A stretch of 64,000 nucleotides of DNA from Maribacter sedimenticola (GTDB lineage Bacteria; Bacteroidota; Bacteroidia; Flavobacteriales; Flavobacteriaceae), in assembly GCF_900188415.1 (NCBI RefSeq), contig NZ_FZNV01000001.1:1-64000 (forward strand), given 5' to 3'. Below are positions 27,856 through 37,821 of the stretch, piece by piece. The stretch's first letter is position 1. Each line of letters opens with the position of its first letter. The notes under the pieces are model-generated. The model saw only the letters and a program-made list of their open reading frames with translations, had not been told where the DNA came from and did not search any database. The position numbers and the translations under genes are program-made.

Positions 27856-28571
27856 TGATAGCAGTAATAATGGCAGCAGGCAAAGGAAGTAGATTGGGTG
27901 ATTATACCACTAACTTGCCTAAAAGCCTTTTACCTTTAAATAATAAGGGTAGAACTCTTTTAGATTATAATCTTGATATTCTTGATCAATTAAATGTTGA
28001 TAAAATTTTAATCGTTACCGGTTTTAACAGTAAACTTATTGAAAATCACACTGCCAAAAACCCAAAAGTGAAGATCGTTTACAATCCCTTTTGGAATCAT
28101 TGTAATGTACTAGGTTCACTATATATGGCATTGGACAAAATTGATGATGATTTCTTGTTCTTGCATGCAGATACCTTGGCAGAACTTGATATTTGGCAAA
28201 TGTTATTGCAGGCCAATGAAGATATGGTATTGCCATTTGAACGTAAAAAATGTGGTGAAGAAGAAATGAAGGTAGTACTTGATGAAAACAACATGCTTTT
28301 GGATATTACCAAAGAAGTAAACCCAGAGAAATCTCAAGGGGAGTTTTTAGGTATTGCAAAGTTCAGTAAAAATACCGTACCTTATTTTAAAGAAAAGGCC
28401 GAAAATTTTTTTAAGGAAGGAAATCTTAATCTTTATATGGAGTCCGCAGTACAAAGTGCTATAGACAATAAAGACATTAAAATCAGTGTTTTGGATATAT
28501 TGGACAACAAATTCGTAGAAGTTGATTTTGAGGAAGATTATCAAAAAGCAAAGAAACTATTTGGCAATTAA
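27855..28571 (+). CDS. Sugar/polyol-phosphate nucleotidyltransferase (phosphocholine/glycerophosphate cytidylyltransferase-like)
   Basis: A 238-residue GT-A nucleotidyltransferase: 'VIMAAGKGSRLGDYT' loop at the N-terminus, LPKSLLPL with the catalytic Lys, 'NPFWNHCNVLGSLYMAL' and 'FLFLHADTL' (metal Asp). The short length and the 'NVLGSLYMA' stretch resemble LicC/PntC-type cytidylyltransferases that activate alcohol phosphates as CDP derivatives. This fits with the CDP-polyol phosphotransferase encoded two genes later. Substrate assignment is inferential. It ends the tight operon that began at 20086; a 92-bp gap follows. Confidence 0.82.
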   Translation: MIAVIMAAGKGSRLGDYTTNLPKSLLPLNNKGRTLLDYNLDILDQLNVDKILIVTGFNSKLIENHTAKNPKVKIVYNPFWNHCNVLGSLYMALDKIDDDFLFLHADTLAELDIWQMLLQANEDMVLPFERKKCGEEEMKVVLDENNMLLDITKEVNPEKSQGEFLGIAKFSKNTVPYFKEKAENFFKEGNLNLYMESAVQSAIDNKDIKISVLDILDNKFVEVDFEEDYQKAKKLFGN

Positions 28572-28663
28572 TATCTGTAATTTAAACTAATGATTTTTTA
28601 ATAAGCATTGATTCGAAAGAATTATGAATTTGCCTTGAAGAAAAGTGAGTTAATTTTTATTTA

Positions 28664-29914
28664 ATGAAAAAAACGTTTTTAAGTAATATTTTAGTTCAAA
28701 ATTTTCTGGCATTATCTACCATTCAGATTGCAAATTTAATTTTACCGTTTTTAACAATGCCTTATTTAGCTAGAATCTTAGGGGTTTCTAATTATGGTGT
28801 TGTACTCATGGTTTATTCAATTATGCAATTGCTCTTTGTTTTGAATGACTATGGATTTAATCTTTCTGCAACCAAAGAAATATCTAGGGAAAGATTTAAT
28901 ATTAAAAAGGTAAACTTAATTTATAGCAGTATAATTTCTATAAAAGTTATACTGCTTATTATTACATTTTTTCTACTATTATTTATGGCGAAATTAATAC
29001 CTATTGTAGAAGAAAATAAAGAAGTGTACTTCTTAGGTTTTGGTATGGTAGTTGGACAGACTTTTACCCCTTTATGGTTGTTTCAAGGAATGGAACGAAT
29101 GAAGTATGTAGCTATAGTTAACCTGATTTCGAAACTGACTTTTACAGTACTAATTTTTATAATAATAAAGGAGTCGAAGGACTATATATTAGTTCCACTT
29201 TTGTATTCAATAGGATTTGTAATAGCAGCAACATTTTCATTGTATATTGCTTATAAAGAATTTGGAATTGCTTATTCAATCCCTAATCTAAGACAAATTA
29301 GAATTCAAATAAACAATAGTACTCAATACTTTTTTTCAAGGGCATCTGTGTCGATATATTCTCAAGGGAATAATTTTGTAATAGGTTTATTACTTGGCGA
29401 GTTTTATGCGGGAATTTTTGGAGTAGCTGAAAAATTATATACTGCGATGACCATAATTTATACACCATTATCAGACGCTATATATCCATATATGGTTCAA
29501 AAAAAGGATTTAAAACTTTTTAAAAAAGTATTAATAGGATCTATGATTTTTAATGTAATTGTTTGCACATTTACATTTTTAATGGCTTCTCAAATAGTAA
29601 TTTTTGTTTTTGGGAGTGGTTATGAAGAAAGTTCAATACTATTAAGATTATATTGTTTATTAGCCGTTCTATTAGTTCCGACTACATTTATAGGTTACCC
29701 CTTATTAGGTGCTTTTGGGTATGAGAAATATGCGAATTATAGTGTTGTGATTGCAAGTATAATTCACATAATTATTCTACTAATTATATCAACTTTTCTC
29801 TCGGTGTATATTATGATTATTTTGTTAATAGTAACACAAACCATAGTTTTTATAATAAGAATGTATGGAGTTAGGAGTTTAGTAAAAAAAGGAATTATAA
29901 AATTCAAATTATGA
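28664..29914 (+). CDS. Wzx-type oligosaccharide flippase
   Basis: A 416-residue polytopic membrane protein with about 12 hydrophobic segments and the N-terminal pattern 'LILPFLTMPYLARILGVSNYGVV' typical of the MATE-like polysaccharide transporter family. Wzx moves undecaprenyl-linked repeat units across the inner membrane. The ORF is very A+T rich, like the following genes. It overlaps the next start by four bases (ATGA). Confidence 0.9.
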   Translation: MKKTFLSNILVQNFLALSTIQIANLILPFLTMPYLARILGVSNYGVVLMVYSIMQLLFVLNDYGFNLSATKEISRERFNIKKVNLIYSSIISIKVILLIITFFLLLFMAKLIPIVEENKEVYFLGFGMVVGQTFTPLWLFQGMERMKYVAIVNLISKLTFTVLIFIIIKESKDYILVPLLYSIGFVIAATFSLYIAYKEFGIAYSIPNLRQIRIQINNSTQYFFSRASVSIYSQGNNFVIGLLLGEFYAGIFGVAEKLYTAMTIIYTPLSDAIYPYMVQKKDLKLFKKVLIGSMIFNVIVCTFTFLMASQIVIFVFGSGYEESSILLRLYCLLAVLLVPTTFIGYPLLGAFGYEKYANYSVVIASIIHIIILLIISTFLSVYIMIILLIVTQTIVFIIRMYGVRSLVKKGIIKFKL

Positions 29915-31098
29915 AATCTAATATTATTAAGTTAATTGTGACCATCTTTGTTGGCGCACCTATATATTTTATTTCAATAGTTTTTCCAAAAAACCAAAAT
30001 TTAGCGGTTATTGGCTCATCTTTAGGTAAGCACTTTTCTGACAATTCAAAATATTTTTTTATACATCACTATTCATTATCAAAACCTAAGATAAAATTAG
30101 TGTGGATTTCTAAAAATAAGACAGTTGTTAAAAATTTAAATGAGCAAGGTTTACCTGCAAAATATTTATACACAATTCAAGGTGTTTATACTGTACTAAG
30201 AGCTTCAAAAGCATATATTTCTCACCAATTAGCAGATATAAACGGCCCCTTAATTGGCGGTGCCAAAATTATTCAGCTGTGGCATGCAATGGCCCTACGG
30301 AAAATTGGAGTAGGTGGAGATTGGTATAAAGTTGGTGTAAAAGGAAAGTTAAAAGATTTTGCAAGTAAATGGTTTCCTTATTCATATTATATGAAGTGTG
30401 ATATTTTATATGCCTCTTGTGAAATATCTAAGATTAACTCTATTGAACCATTTTCAAATTCATTTCGCAATAAAAAAATTGCAAATAATATTTATTTAGC
30501 TCGTCATCCTAGAACTATTTGTTTTGATAAGGATTTTTATATGTCAAAGGAATTATTTCCTGAAAAGAAAATGTTAGAAAAATTTAAAGAGAAATATTCT
30601 AAAGTTATTGCATGGTTACCTACACAAAGAAGAAGATGGGACAAGACAATTATTGACGTCATAAAAGATTCAAAACTTGATTTAAATGCTATGGATTTGC
30701 TTTGTAAATCTAAAAATTACTTATTTGTTATAAAAGCCCATTTCTTAGATTTTGATGAGGTGTCAAAAATAGCTCAGGAATATGATAATATTTATGTTTA
30801 TCAGTATGCTGACCCTTATCCATTGTTAAAGTATTCTGATGCACTAGTTACTGATTATTCTAGTGTTTTTTTCGATTATTTGTTTTTAAATAAACCAATA
30901 GTTTTTTTACCGTATGATTTAGAATTATATTCTAAAGAGGTGGATTTTTATTATGATTATGAAAATTTAAAAATAGGTCCTATTTATAAAACTTGGGAGA
31001 ATGTGATGGAATATTTATCATTAGAAGAAGACTTTTATTCTAGTACAAGAAACGCAACTTTTTTAAGTTATAATTTTGTAATGAATATGCCAGATTAG
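29911..31098 (+). CDS. TagB/TagF-type CDP-polyol (CDP-glycerol) phosphotransferase
   Basis: A 395-residue protein with an N-terminal hydrophobic segment and the glycerophosphotransferase pattern: 'IIQLWHAMALRKIG' (the WHG/K region, with Ala in place of Gly), 'VIAWLPTQRRR', 'LFVIKAHF', 'YPLLKYSDALVTDYSSVFFDYLFLNKPIVFLPYDLELY'. In Gram-positive wall teichoic acid and in some Gram-negative capsules these enzymes transfer glycerol- or ribitol-phosphate from the CDP form. Its presence implies a phosphodiester in the polymer and explains the CTP-type nucleotidyltransferase at 27855. Which polyol is used is not determined. Confidence 0.88.
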   Translation: MKSNIIKLIVTIFVGAPIYFISIVFPKNQNLAVIGSSLGKHFSDNSKYFFIHHYSLSKPKIKLVWISKNKTVVKNLNEQGLPAKYLYTIQGVYTVLRASKAYISHQLADINGPLIGGAKIIQLWHAMALRKIGVGGDWYKVGVKGKLKDFASKWFPYSYYMKCDILYASCEISKINSIEPFSNSFRNKKIANNIYLARHPRTICFDKDFYMSKELFPEKKMLEKFKEKYSKVIAWLPTQRRRWDKTIIDVIKDSKLDLNAMDLLCKSKNYLFVIKAHFLDFDEVSKIAQEYDNIYVYQYADPYPLLKYSDALVTDYSSVFFDYLFLNKPIVFLPYDLELYSKEVDFYYDYENLKIGPIYKTWENVMEYLSLEEDFYSSTRNATFLSYNFVMNMPD

Positions 31099-31145
31099 TT
31101 TGAGATACAAGATATATAGAAATATCGCATATAAACATTTGTTTC

Positions 31146-32438
31146 ATGAGAATTAATGTAAAGACAAGTCTTTTTTTTTCCCTTTTTCTTTTTTTTCTAC
31201 CTTTTACACAGGCCTTAACATTAAATATTGGATTTGCATTAAAAATCTCAGAGGTTATTATTTTATTTTTAATTTTTCTGTATTTAAATAAAATAAAAGC
31301 TTATGTATTCATTAGTAAACTTCCGATTTCAAATGTGGTACTATCTGGTTTTATGTTTTTGGCAATATTGTCTTTCATTATAAATAGTTTTTGGGATTAT
31401 ACTTATAATTTAAAGGAAATACCATTTAGAATAAATGCTATAGGAGATAGTTTTTTAAGACTTTTTTATATATTTATTTGTTACTCTACGTATTTTATTT
31501 CAAAGAAATTTATTTCAAGAAATCCTGAGGTTTTAAAATACTGGGTCCAAGGGGCGGTTATAGTAGCTTTATACTCTTGGTATTTGTTTATTTCATCAGC
31601 GTTAGAAATACCCTACCTAAAATTGCCTGGAATGCTTGATAGTCCACAAACCTTATATGGTATTGTGAGGTCAGGGACTTTTTTAGAAGGTAATTTTTTT
31701 GGTTTATATCTGATTTTGTCTTCAGCTGTGGCTTTTTTTTTAGATAAAAACAAATCTGGTAAGTTTTTATTACTGTCTGTTTTCACTACATTATCTTCAA
31801 TTTCAATTATTAGTTCATTATTTTTTGTGATTATTTATTATAGAACTGTAATTTTTAAGAAAAATAATTTTAAATACTTTATTGGGGTTTTGCCATTTAT
31901 TTTTATAGGAATGTATTTTTTTGTTCAAACTTCATTTTATCAAGATTATGTTTACAAAAAAATTGCAACACCCAGTACTACGTTAACAACTTATAATCTT
32001 TCTAAAGTAGATAGACTTTTAACCTCGAGAATAGCTTTTAAGTTAGGTATTGACAACCCAATTGTTGGTGTGGGTCCTTACAATTATAGTTTGCATTATG
32101 ATGAGTACAATGACATTGAAGATGAAGTAGAAAATTTAAAAAGCAGTGAATTCGCAATTTCATATTTTGCTAGGAAAAACACTAGAGCTATCCCGAACAA
32201 TATATATTTAGAAGTTTGGAGCGAATATGGAATTATTGGGTTTTTGCTATATTGCTCTTTTCTATTAATATTGATTTACAAATCCTATAAGTTAAGAAAA
32301 TCATCAATTTTTGCTGGAGTAGTTGCGCTCCTGATATCTTTTTGTGCTTTTCCTTCATTCATAATGGTTTTTATTTGGAGTTATTTTGCAATTCCGTTTG
32401 CGCTTGATTCAAATTATGATTCTATTTTAAATAAATAG
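31146..32438 (+). CDS. O-antigen polymerase/ligase-like membrane protein (Wzy candidate 1)
   Basis: A 430-residue protein with about 11-12 hydrophobic segments and a larger periplasmic loop at ~275-350 holding 'SRIAFKLGIDNPIVGVGPYNY' and 'IPNNIYLEVWSEYGIIGFLLY'. That loop is the Wzy/WaaL signature (PxxG.GP followed by N.YL...E.G..G). Such proteins polymerise or ligate undecaprenyl-linked glycans. A second protein of the same type follows, so which is the polymerase is open. Confidence 0.8.
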   Translation: MRINVKTSLFFSLFLFFLPFTQALTLNIGFALKISEVIILFLIFLYLNKIKAYVFISKLPISNVVLSGFMFLAILSFIINSFWDYTYNLKEIPFRINAIGDSFLRLFYIFICYSTYFISKKFISRNPEVLKYWVQGAVIVALYSWYLFISSALEIPYLKLPGMLDSPQTLYGIVRSGTFLEGNFFGLYLILSSAVAFFLDKNKSGKFLLLSVFTTLSSISIISSLFFVIIYYRTVIFKKNNFKYFIGVLPFIFIGMYFFVQTSFYQDYVYKKIATPSTTLTTYNLSKVDRLLTSRIAFKLGIDNPIVGVGPYNYSLHYDEYNDIEDEVENLKSSEFAISYFARKNTRAIPNNIYLEVWSEYGIIGFLLYCSFLLILIYKSYKLRKSSIFAGVVALLISFCAFPSFIMVFIWSYFAIPFALDSNYDSILNK

Positions 32439-32496
32439 AAATGGAAAGTTTGTTTAATTGCAAATGTTCGTAAAAATTAAATAGGAAGAAAGTGTT

Positions 32497-33714
32497 ATGA
32501 GATTTTTTAAAAAGCATTACATATATATTTTAGCGATTTTACCTATTCTTAATTTAGCCACAACCAGTATAGCAATTTTTGTTTTTTTTACTTTAACGTT
32601 TGTTTATTATGACAGGGAAGAATCTAAAAAAAATATAAAATATTTTAGTGAATGGACGATAATTTTTTGGATGTCATTACCCTTATTTCTTTGCCTGTTA
32701 TCTTTAATTTTTAAGAATAACTTTATTAGTAATTTGTCATTTGTTGAAAGAAATTTGAGTTTTCTAATTATCCCTTTAGCTGTTTTTGGAGGCAAACCAT
32801 TTAAGAAAATAATTAATGTTGAAAGATTTGTTAAAATTTATATTTTCAGTAGTGCAATTTTAAGTTTATCTGTCTTGGTATTCATTATAATCACTTTTTT
32901 GAATACAGACATAATTTTTGATTTATCCAATTATCATTTTGTTTTAAAAGTTAGAGAGCATATTGATAAAATTCCTTTTGTAAATGAGCACCCAATCTAT
33001 TTAAGTATTTTATTGGGTACGGCAATTATTTTTTTATTCTTTTATAAATTTTGCAATGGTTACATTAACTTATTAATTGGTATAGTATTAATTTTAGGGT
33101 TGTTACTCGCAAGTAGCCGTGGACCAATTTTAGCCCTAATTCTTGTCATTGTTGGAATAATTTTTTATAAATATCGATTTAAATTAAAAGCTTTAGGAAT
33201 TGTATTATGTTTTTTGATGGTAACTATCGTAATAGGCATTACCACTCCTTTGAAAAGTAGAATTTTAGAAATAAGGAACATTGAACATTTATATCCTAAA
33301 GGGGAGTATTATAATTCATTTACTCTAAGATTGGGAATATACAATTGTGTAAGTGAAATTATTATGGATACGCCGTGGAACGGACATGGGTCAGGAGATG
33401 TGCAGATTAAGCTAAACGATTGTTATGTTAGTATGTATGAAACTGATGCTTACAATAAAACCACATATAATTCTCATAATCAATTTTTTTTCTACTATCT
33501 AGCTTTTGGGCCTATAGGATTTACTTTAATAATTATTAGTTTCATTATTTTTATAAAAAAAGCCATACATTCAAAGGATGGAAATTATTTGTTTTTTTTA
33601 ATATTTTTTTATCTGTGCCTGTTATTTGAGAATGTTCTCAGTCGAAATACTGGAATAATGGTTTTTACTATTTTTAATTCTTTATTTTATTTTAAATCTT
33701 ATCTAAAAGAATGA
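32497..33714 (+). CDS. O-antigen ligase family protein (Wzy/WaaL candidate 2)
   Basis: A 405-residue polytopic protein with a central 'LLLASSRGPILALILVIVG' (the SRG.. membrane segment of O-antigen ligases) and a periplasmic loop with 'ETPWNGHGSGD'-like text (DTPWNGHGSGD) and 'YNSHNQFFFYYLAFGPIGF'. The SHNQF motif with a conserved His is more ligase-like than in the preceding gene. It ends in ATGA overlap with the next gene. Confidence 0.82.
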   Translation: MRFFKKHYIYILAILPILNLATTSIAIFVFFTLTFVYYDREESKKNIKYFSEWTIIFWMSLPLFLCLLSLIFKNNFISNLSFVERNLSFLIIPLAVFGGKPFKKIINVERFVKIYIFSSAILSLSVLVFIIITFLNTDIIFDLSNYHFVLKVREHIDKIPFVNEHPIYLSILLGTAIIFLFFYKFCNGYINLLIGIVLILGLLLASSRGPILALILVIVGIIFYKYRFKLKALGIVLCFLMVTIVIGITTPLKSRILEIRNIEHLYPKGEYYNSFTLRLGIYNCVSEIIMDTPWNGHGSGDVQIKLNDCYVSMYETDAYNKTTYNSHNQFFFYYLAFGPIGFTLIIISFIIFIKKAIHSKDGNYLFFLIFFYLCLLFENVLSRNTGIMVFTIFNSLFYFKSYLKE

Positions 33715-34757
33715 TTGTAATTAATGCTAGGTTTCTAACACAAACTATTACGGGCGTTCAACGATTTGCATTGGAAATATGTGAAAATTTACCTAATTAT
33801 ATTGAGGGTAAAGAAGTTGTTTATGTGTGTCCTAAAGGAAATAAAATCAATAATTTTGAAAATGATAAGAAGATTATAATAGTTGGAAGATTGAGAAATA
33901 ATCTTTGGGAACAAATCGAATTACCCTTGTTTTTAAAAAAAAATGGAAACCCTTTGTTGATTAATTTAGTTGGCATAGGTCCTATTAAATATAAAAATAA
34001 GGTTTTAACACTGTATGATTTAGCTTTTTATCATCATCCTGAATGGTTTTCATTTACATTCAGAAAAACATATAACCTGTTAATTCCTATTAGCGTTAAA
34101 AATGCCAAACGTATTGTTACTGACAGTGAATATGTTAAATTGGATATACACAATACTTATGGCATTAAAAAGGAAATTATTGATGTCATATATGCCGCTC
34201 CTTCAACAAAATTTGTAAACCTTAAATTAAAAAGAGAGAAAATAATTTTAACGGTTTCATCATTAGATCCTAGAAAAAATTTAAAAAGGGTTATAAATGC
34301 TTTTCAAGAAATAGAATCTGATTATAAACTAGTAATTGTTGGTAAAAGCAATGGTAGTTTTTCTAGCACTATATATGAGCACAATACAGTAGACTCAAAA
34401 ATTATATTTACTGGATATTTAAGCGATGATGATTTGATTCGACTATATAATACTGCCTCAATCTTTATTTATGTCTCTTTGTTTGAGGGTTTTGGTATTC
34501 CTCCTTTAGAGGCTCAAGCAAGTGGTTGTAGTTGCATATTATCCAATACAACTAGTTTGCCTGAAATTTATGGAAGTTCGGTTAGATATTGTGATCCTTT
34601 ATCAGTTAGTTCAATAAAAAAAGCTATAGTTGATTTAGTGCGAAACGAAAAGGAAAGAGAAGACTTAAAAAGATTAGGACTTAAAAACGTTAAAAAGTTT
34701 GATTGGAAAGATTCCAGTAAAAAACTTGAACTAATAATTTCAAATTTAAGCGAATGA
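33711..34757 (+). CDS. Glycosyltransferase family 4 protein
   Basis: A 348-residue GT-B enzyme with 'ARFLTQTITGVQRFALEI' at the N-terminus, 'LYDLAFYHHPEWFS', 'ILTVSSLDPRKNLKRVINAF' and 'SLFEGFGIPPLEAQASGC' (E-x7-E motif). The pattern is that of mannosyl/rhamnosyl transferases of O-antigen clusters. It overlaps both neighbours by four bases. Donor and acceptor are unknown. Confidence 0.88.
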   Translation: MIVINARFLTQTITGVQRFALEICENLPNYIEGKEVVYVCPKGNKINNFENDKKIIIVGRLRNNLWEQIELPLFLKKNGNPLLINLVGIGPIKYKNKVLTLYDLAFYHHPEWFSFTFRKTYNLLIPISVKNAKRIVTDSEYVKLDIHNTYGIKKEIIDVIYAAPSTKFVNLKLKREKIILTVSSLDPRKNLKRVINAFQEIESDYKLVIVGKSNGSFSSTIYEHNTVDSKIIFTGYLSDDDLIRLYNTASIFIYVSLFEGFGIPPLEAQASGCSCILSNTTSLPEIYGSSVRYCDPLSVSSIKKAIVDLVRNEKEREDLKRLGLKNVKKFDWKDSSKKLELIISNLSE

Positions 34758-35899
34758 AAAAGGCGTTAATACATGATTGGTATACGGTCTATGGAGGTGC
34801 AGAACGGTGTGTCGAAAGCATTACAAATATTTGGCAAGACTTTGATCATTATTCTTTAGTAGATGATTTGTCATTGGAAAACAGAAACATTATATTAAAA
34901 GGTAAACCAACCACCAATTCTTTTATTCAAAAATTACCATTTGGAAAAAGTAAGTATAGAAATTACTTACCATTGTTTCCGTTGGCTATAGAACAATTTG
35001 ACCTTGGTGAATACGAGGTTATTATATCTTCCTCTTCTTCAGTTGCAAAAGGAGTTTTAACAAGACCTGATCAACTTCATATTTCTTATGTTTATTCTCC
35101 TGTTAGATATGCATGGGATCTCTATCATCAGTATTTAAAAGAATCTGGCCTTGAAAAAGGATTCAAAGGTATGCTGGCTAAATACTTTTTGTATAAATTA
35201 CGTTTGTGGGATTATTCTACAGCAAATAGACCTAATTATTATATTGCAATTTCCAAATATGTAGCTGAAAGAATAAAAAAAACATATAATAAAGAGTCTA
35301 TCATTATTTACCCTCCTGTAGATACCAAGTCTTTTACCATTTCTAATGAGACTGAGGAATATTATATTACTTGTTCCAGAATGGTACCGTATAAGAAAAT
35401 TGACTTAATTGTTGAAGCTTTTTCACTTACCAATAATAAGTTAATTGTAATTGGCAAAGGTCCAGATTATCAAAAAATAAAGCAGCTTGCCGCTGACAAT
35501 GTAGAATTATTGGGTTTTGTAGAAAAGAATAAAGTACTAAGTTTAATTAAAAGGGCTAAAGCATTTATATTTGCGGCCGAGGAAGACTTTGGCATTGCTC
35601 CAATTGAAGCACAAGCGGCTGGAGTTCCTGTAATAGCTTATGGCAAAGGAGGTATTTTGGAAACTGTCAAGGGACAATTTCCAGGGGCGAAAACAATAGA
35701 TAGTTCATCTACTGGCGTTTTTTATGAAGAACAAAATATTTCATCACTTTTGAATGCTGTGGATTATTTTAATAAAAACATTGCAGTTTTTGACAAGGAA
35801 ACCATAAGACAGAACGCCCAAAGGTTTAGTGTCGAAAGATTTGAAACGGAATTTAAAGAAACAGTAGAGGCTTTATATAAAGATTGGAAAAATAATTAG
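34754..35899 (+). CDS. Glycosyltransferase family 4 protein, WbaZ/MtfA-like
   Basis: A 381-residue GT-B enzyme: '[20 protein letters not shown]', '[31 protein letters not shown]', '[20 protein letters not shown]' and '[19 protein letters not shown]'. This N-terminus and the 'SPVRYAWD' motif are typical of GDP-mannose-using WbaZ-type transferases. With gmd next door, a GDP-mannose or GDP-rhamnose donor is plausible. Specificity is inferred only. Confidence 0.87.
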   Translation: MKKALIHDWYTVYGGAERCVESITNIWQDFDHYSLVDDLSLENRNIILKGKPTTNSFIQKLPFGKSKYRNYLPLFPLAIEQFDLGEYEVIISSSSSVAKGVLTRPDQLHISYVYSPVRYAWDLYHQYLKESGLEKGFKGMLAKYFLYKLRLWDYSTANRPNYYIAISKYVAERIKKTYNKESIIIYPPVDTKSFTISNETEEYYITCSRMVPYKKIDLIVEAFSLTNNKLIVIGKGPDYQKIKQLAADNVELLGFVEKNKVLSLIKRAKAFIFAAEEDFGIAPIEAQAAGVPVIAYGKGGILETVKGQFPGAKTIDSSSTGVFYEEQNISSLLNAVDYFNKNIAVFDKETIRQNAQRFSVERFETEFKETVEALYKDWKNN

Positions 35900-35906
35900 G
35901 AATAAT

Positions 35907-36941
35907 ATGAAAAAAGCAATTATAACGGGTATTACGGGTCAAGATGCAGCTTACTTGGCAGAACTTTTGTTAAACAAAGGGTATAAAGTATATGGTACTT
36001 ATAGACGGACAAGCTCAACTAATTTTTGGAGAATTGAAGAGTTAGGAATCGAAAATGATCCAAATTTAATTTTGTTAGAATACGATTTGGTCGATCTTTC
36101 TAGTGCCTATAGAATAATATCGGAAACAGAGCCTGATGAAATATATAATTTAGCGGCTCAAAGCTTTGTTGGAGTTTCTTTTACTCAGCCAATTGCTACT
36201 GCTCAAATTACCGGAATTGGAGCATTGAATTTATTAGAAGCTATTAGAGCAATAAACCCCAAGATAAAATTTTATCAAGCCTCTACTTCAGAAATGTTCG
36301 GAAAAGTCCATGCTATTCCGCAAAACGAAGAAACTCCATTTCACCCAAGAAGTCCTTATGGCGTTGCGAAAGTCTTTGCACATTGGGCAACATTAAATTA
36401 CCAAGAATCGTATGATATTTTTGCTACTAGTGGAATATTGTTTAATCATGAATCACCATTAAGAGGTAAAGAGTTTGTTACAAGAAAAATTTCAGATGCG
36501 GCTGCTAAGATTTATTTAGGAAAACAAGAACTCTTAGAATTAGGAAACATGAATGCAAAAAGAGATTGGGGCTTTGCTAAAGAATATGTGGACGGAATGT
36601 ATAAAATGCTTCAAATAGATGAGCCTGGTACTTTTGTTTTGGCAACAAATCAAACCCAAACGGTTAGGGATTTTGTAACATTGGCTTTTAAGGCTGTTGA
36701 GATTAACTTAATTTGGCAAGGAAAGGATGAGAATGAAGTTGGAATTGATGATAAATCAGGAAAAACTTTAGTGAAGGTAAATTCAAAATTTTATAGACCT
36801 GCAGAAGTTGATTTGTTGATTGGGGATGCTTCAAAGGCAAATGAAAAATTAGGTTGGCAACCAAAAACGTCTTTAGGGGAATTGTGCAATATGATGGTAC
36901 AAAAAGACATTGAACGAAATAAAAATGGAGGAACCTTTTAA
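35907..36941 (+). CDS. gmd: GDP-mannose 4,6-dehydratase
   Basis: A 344-residue SDR enzyme with '[17 protein letters not shown]', '[16 protein letters not shown]', '[11 protein letters not shown]', '[12 protein letters not shown]' (Tyr/Lys) and '[18 protein letters not shown]'. It makes GDP-4-keto-6-deoxy-D-mannose from GDP-mannose. The next gene looks like the matching reductase. The enzymes that supply GDP-mannose (ManB/ManC) are not in the window. Confidence 0.95.
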   Translation: MKKAIITGITGQDAAYLAELLLNKGYKVYGTYRRTSSTNFWRIEELGIENDPNLILLEYDLVDLSSAYRIISETEPDEIYNLAAQSFVGVSFTQPIATAQITGIGALNLLEAIRAINPKIKFYQASTSEMFGKVHAIPQNEETPFHPRSPYGVAKVFAHWATLNYQESYDIFATSGILFNHESPLRGKEFVTRKISDAAAKIYLGKQELLELGNMNAKRDWGFAKEYVDGMYKMLQIDEPGTFVLATNQTQTVRDFVTLAFKAVEINLIWQGKDENEVGIDDKSGKTLVKVNSKFYRPAEVDLLIGDASKANEKLGWQPKTSLGELCNMMVQKDIERNKNGGTF

Positions 36942-37821
36942 AAAGACCGTTTTAATAACAGGTATAGGGGGATTTACGGGTGTTCATTTAGAGGCAGAAA
37001 TGACAAAAATAGGTTATAGAGTTTTTGGAACAACAAATTCTATTGCTTTAAAAGAAAATCATTATCAATGCGATATTTTGAATAAGGAATGCTTATTAAA
37101 AGTTGTTTCTATTGTTAAGCCTAATTTTATAATTCATTTAGCTGCGATATCATTTGTAGCATCCAAGGATGTTACAGCTATTTATAATACCAATATCTTA
37201 GGAACACTAAACTTACTTGAGTGTCTTGATGAGTTAAAGTTAGATATTAAAAAAGTATTATTAGCTAGTAGTGCAGCTATTTATGGTAATATTGAAGGAG
37301 TATTAAATGAATCATTGTGTCCTAAACCCGTAAATCATTATGGAAATAGTAAGCTAGTGATGGAAAATATGGTGGCTAGCTATTATAATAAGTTTGAAAT
37401 AATTATTGCTAGACCCTTTAACTATACAGGTATTGGACAAAACAATTCATTTTTAATACCAAAAATCGTACAACATTTTCGTGAAAAAAATAGTACAATT
37501 AAACTAGGAAATCTACATACCTTTAGAGAATATAATAACGTAAGTTCATTTTCGGAAATTTATATTAAACTACTAAATTCATCATTCCATTCGGACAAAG
37601 TAAATATTTGTAGTGGATCAACATATTCTATAGGCGAAATTTTAGGTATGTTAGAGAAAATAACTGGGCATTATTTAAAAGTAGAAGTAAACCCTTTGTT
37701 TATTAGGAAAAATGAAATTGTAGAACTTAAGGGTAGTACAGATAAACTTTTTAATATATTAGGCGGTTCTATTAAATTTAAAACTTTAGAGACTACACTT
37801 TCTGAAATGCTAACAAATTAA
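36925..37821 (+). CDS. NAD-dependent epimerase/dehydratase, Rmd-like (GDP-4-keto-6-deoxy-D-mannose reductase)
   Basis: A 298-residue SDR protein with '[15 protein letters not shown]', '[13 protein letters not shown]', '[11 protein letters not shown]', '[10 protein letters not shown]' and '[21 protein letters not shown]', the last being characteristic of Rmd-type reductases. With gmd it would yield GDP-D-rhamnose. A frame extends upstream to a TTG at 36910, but ATG 36925, inside the end of gmd (17-base overlap), gives the normal N-terminus. GDP-colitose- or fucose-type outcomes would need other enzymes not seen here. Confidence 0.8.
   Translation: MEEPFKKTVLITGIGGFTGVHLEAEMTKIGYRVFGTTNSIALKENHYQCDILNKECLLKVVSIVKPNFIIHLAAISFVASKDVTAIYNTNILGTLNLLECLDELKLDIKKVLLASSAAIYGNIEGVLNESLCPKPVNHYGNSKLVMENMVASYYNKFEIIIARPFNYTGIGQNNSFLIPKIVQHFREKNSTIKLGNLHTFREYNNVSSFSEIYIKLLNSSFHSDKVNICSGSTYSIGEILGMLEKITGHYLKVEVNPLFIRKNEIVELKGSTDKLFNILGGSIKFKTLETTLSEMLTN

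Noticed and set aside
24411..28571. Phosphonate biosynthesis cluster (aldolase-like enzyme, Fe-ADH and PntC-like nucleotidyltransferase)
   Set aside because: No PEP mutase or phosphonopyruvate decarboxylase is present: the first enzyme has zinc-aldolase residues (HLDH, NAHG, LHGGTG), not PEP mutase motifs, and an FGGY kinase does not belong in that pathway.
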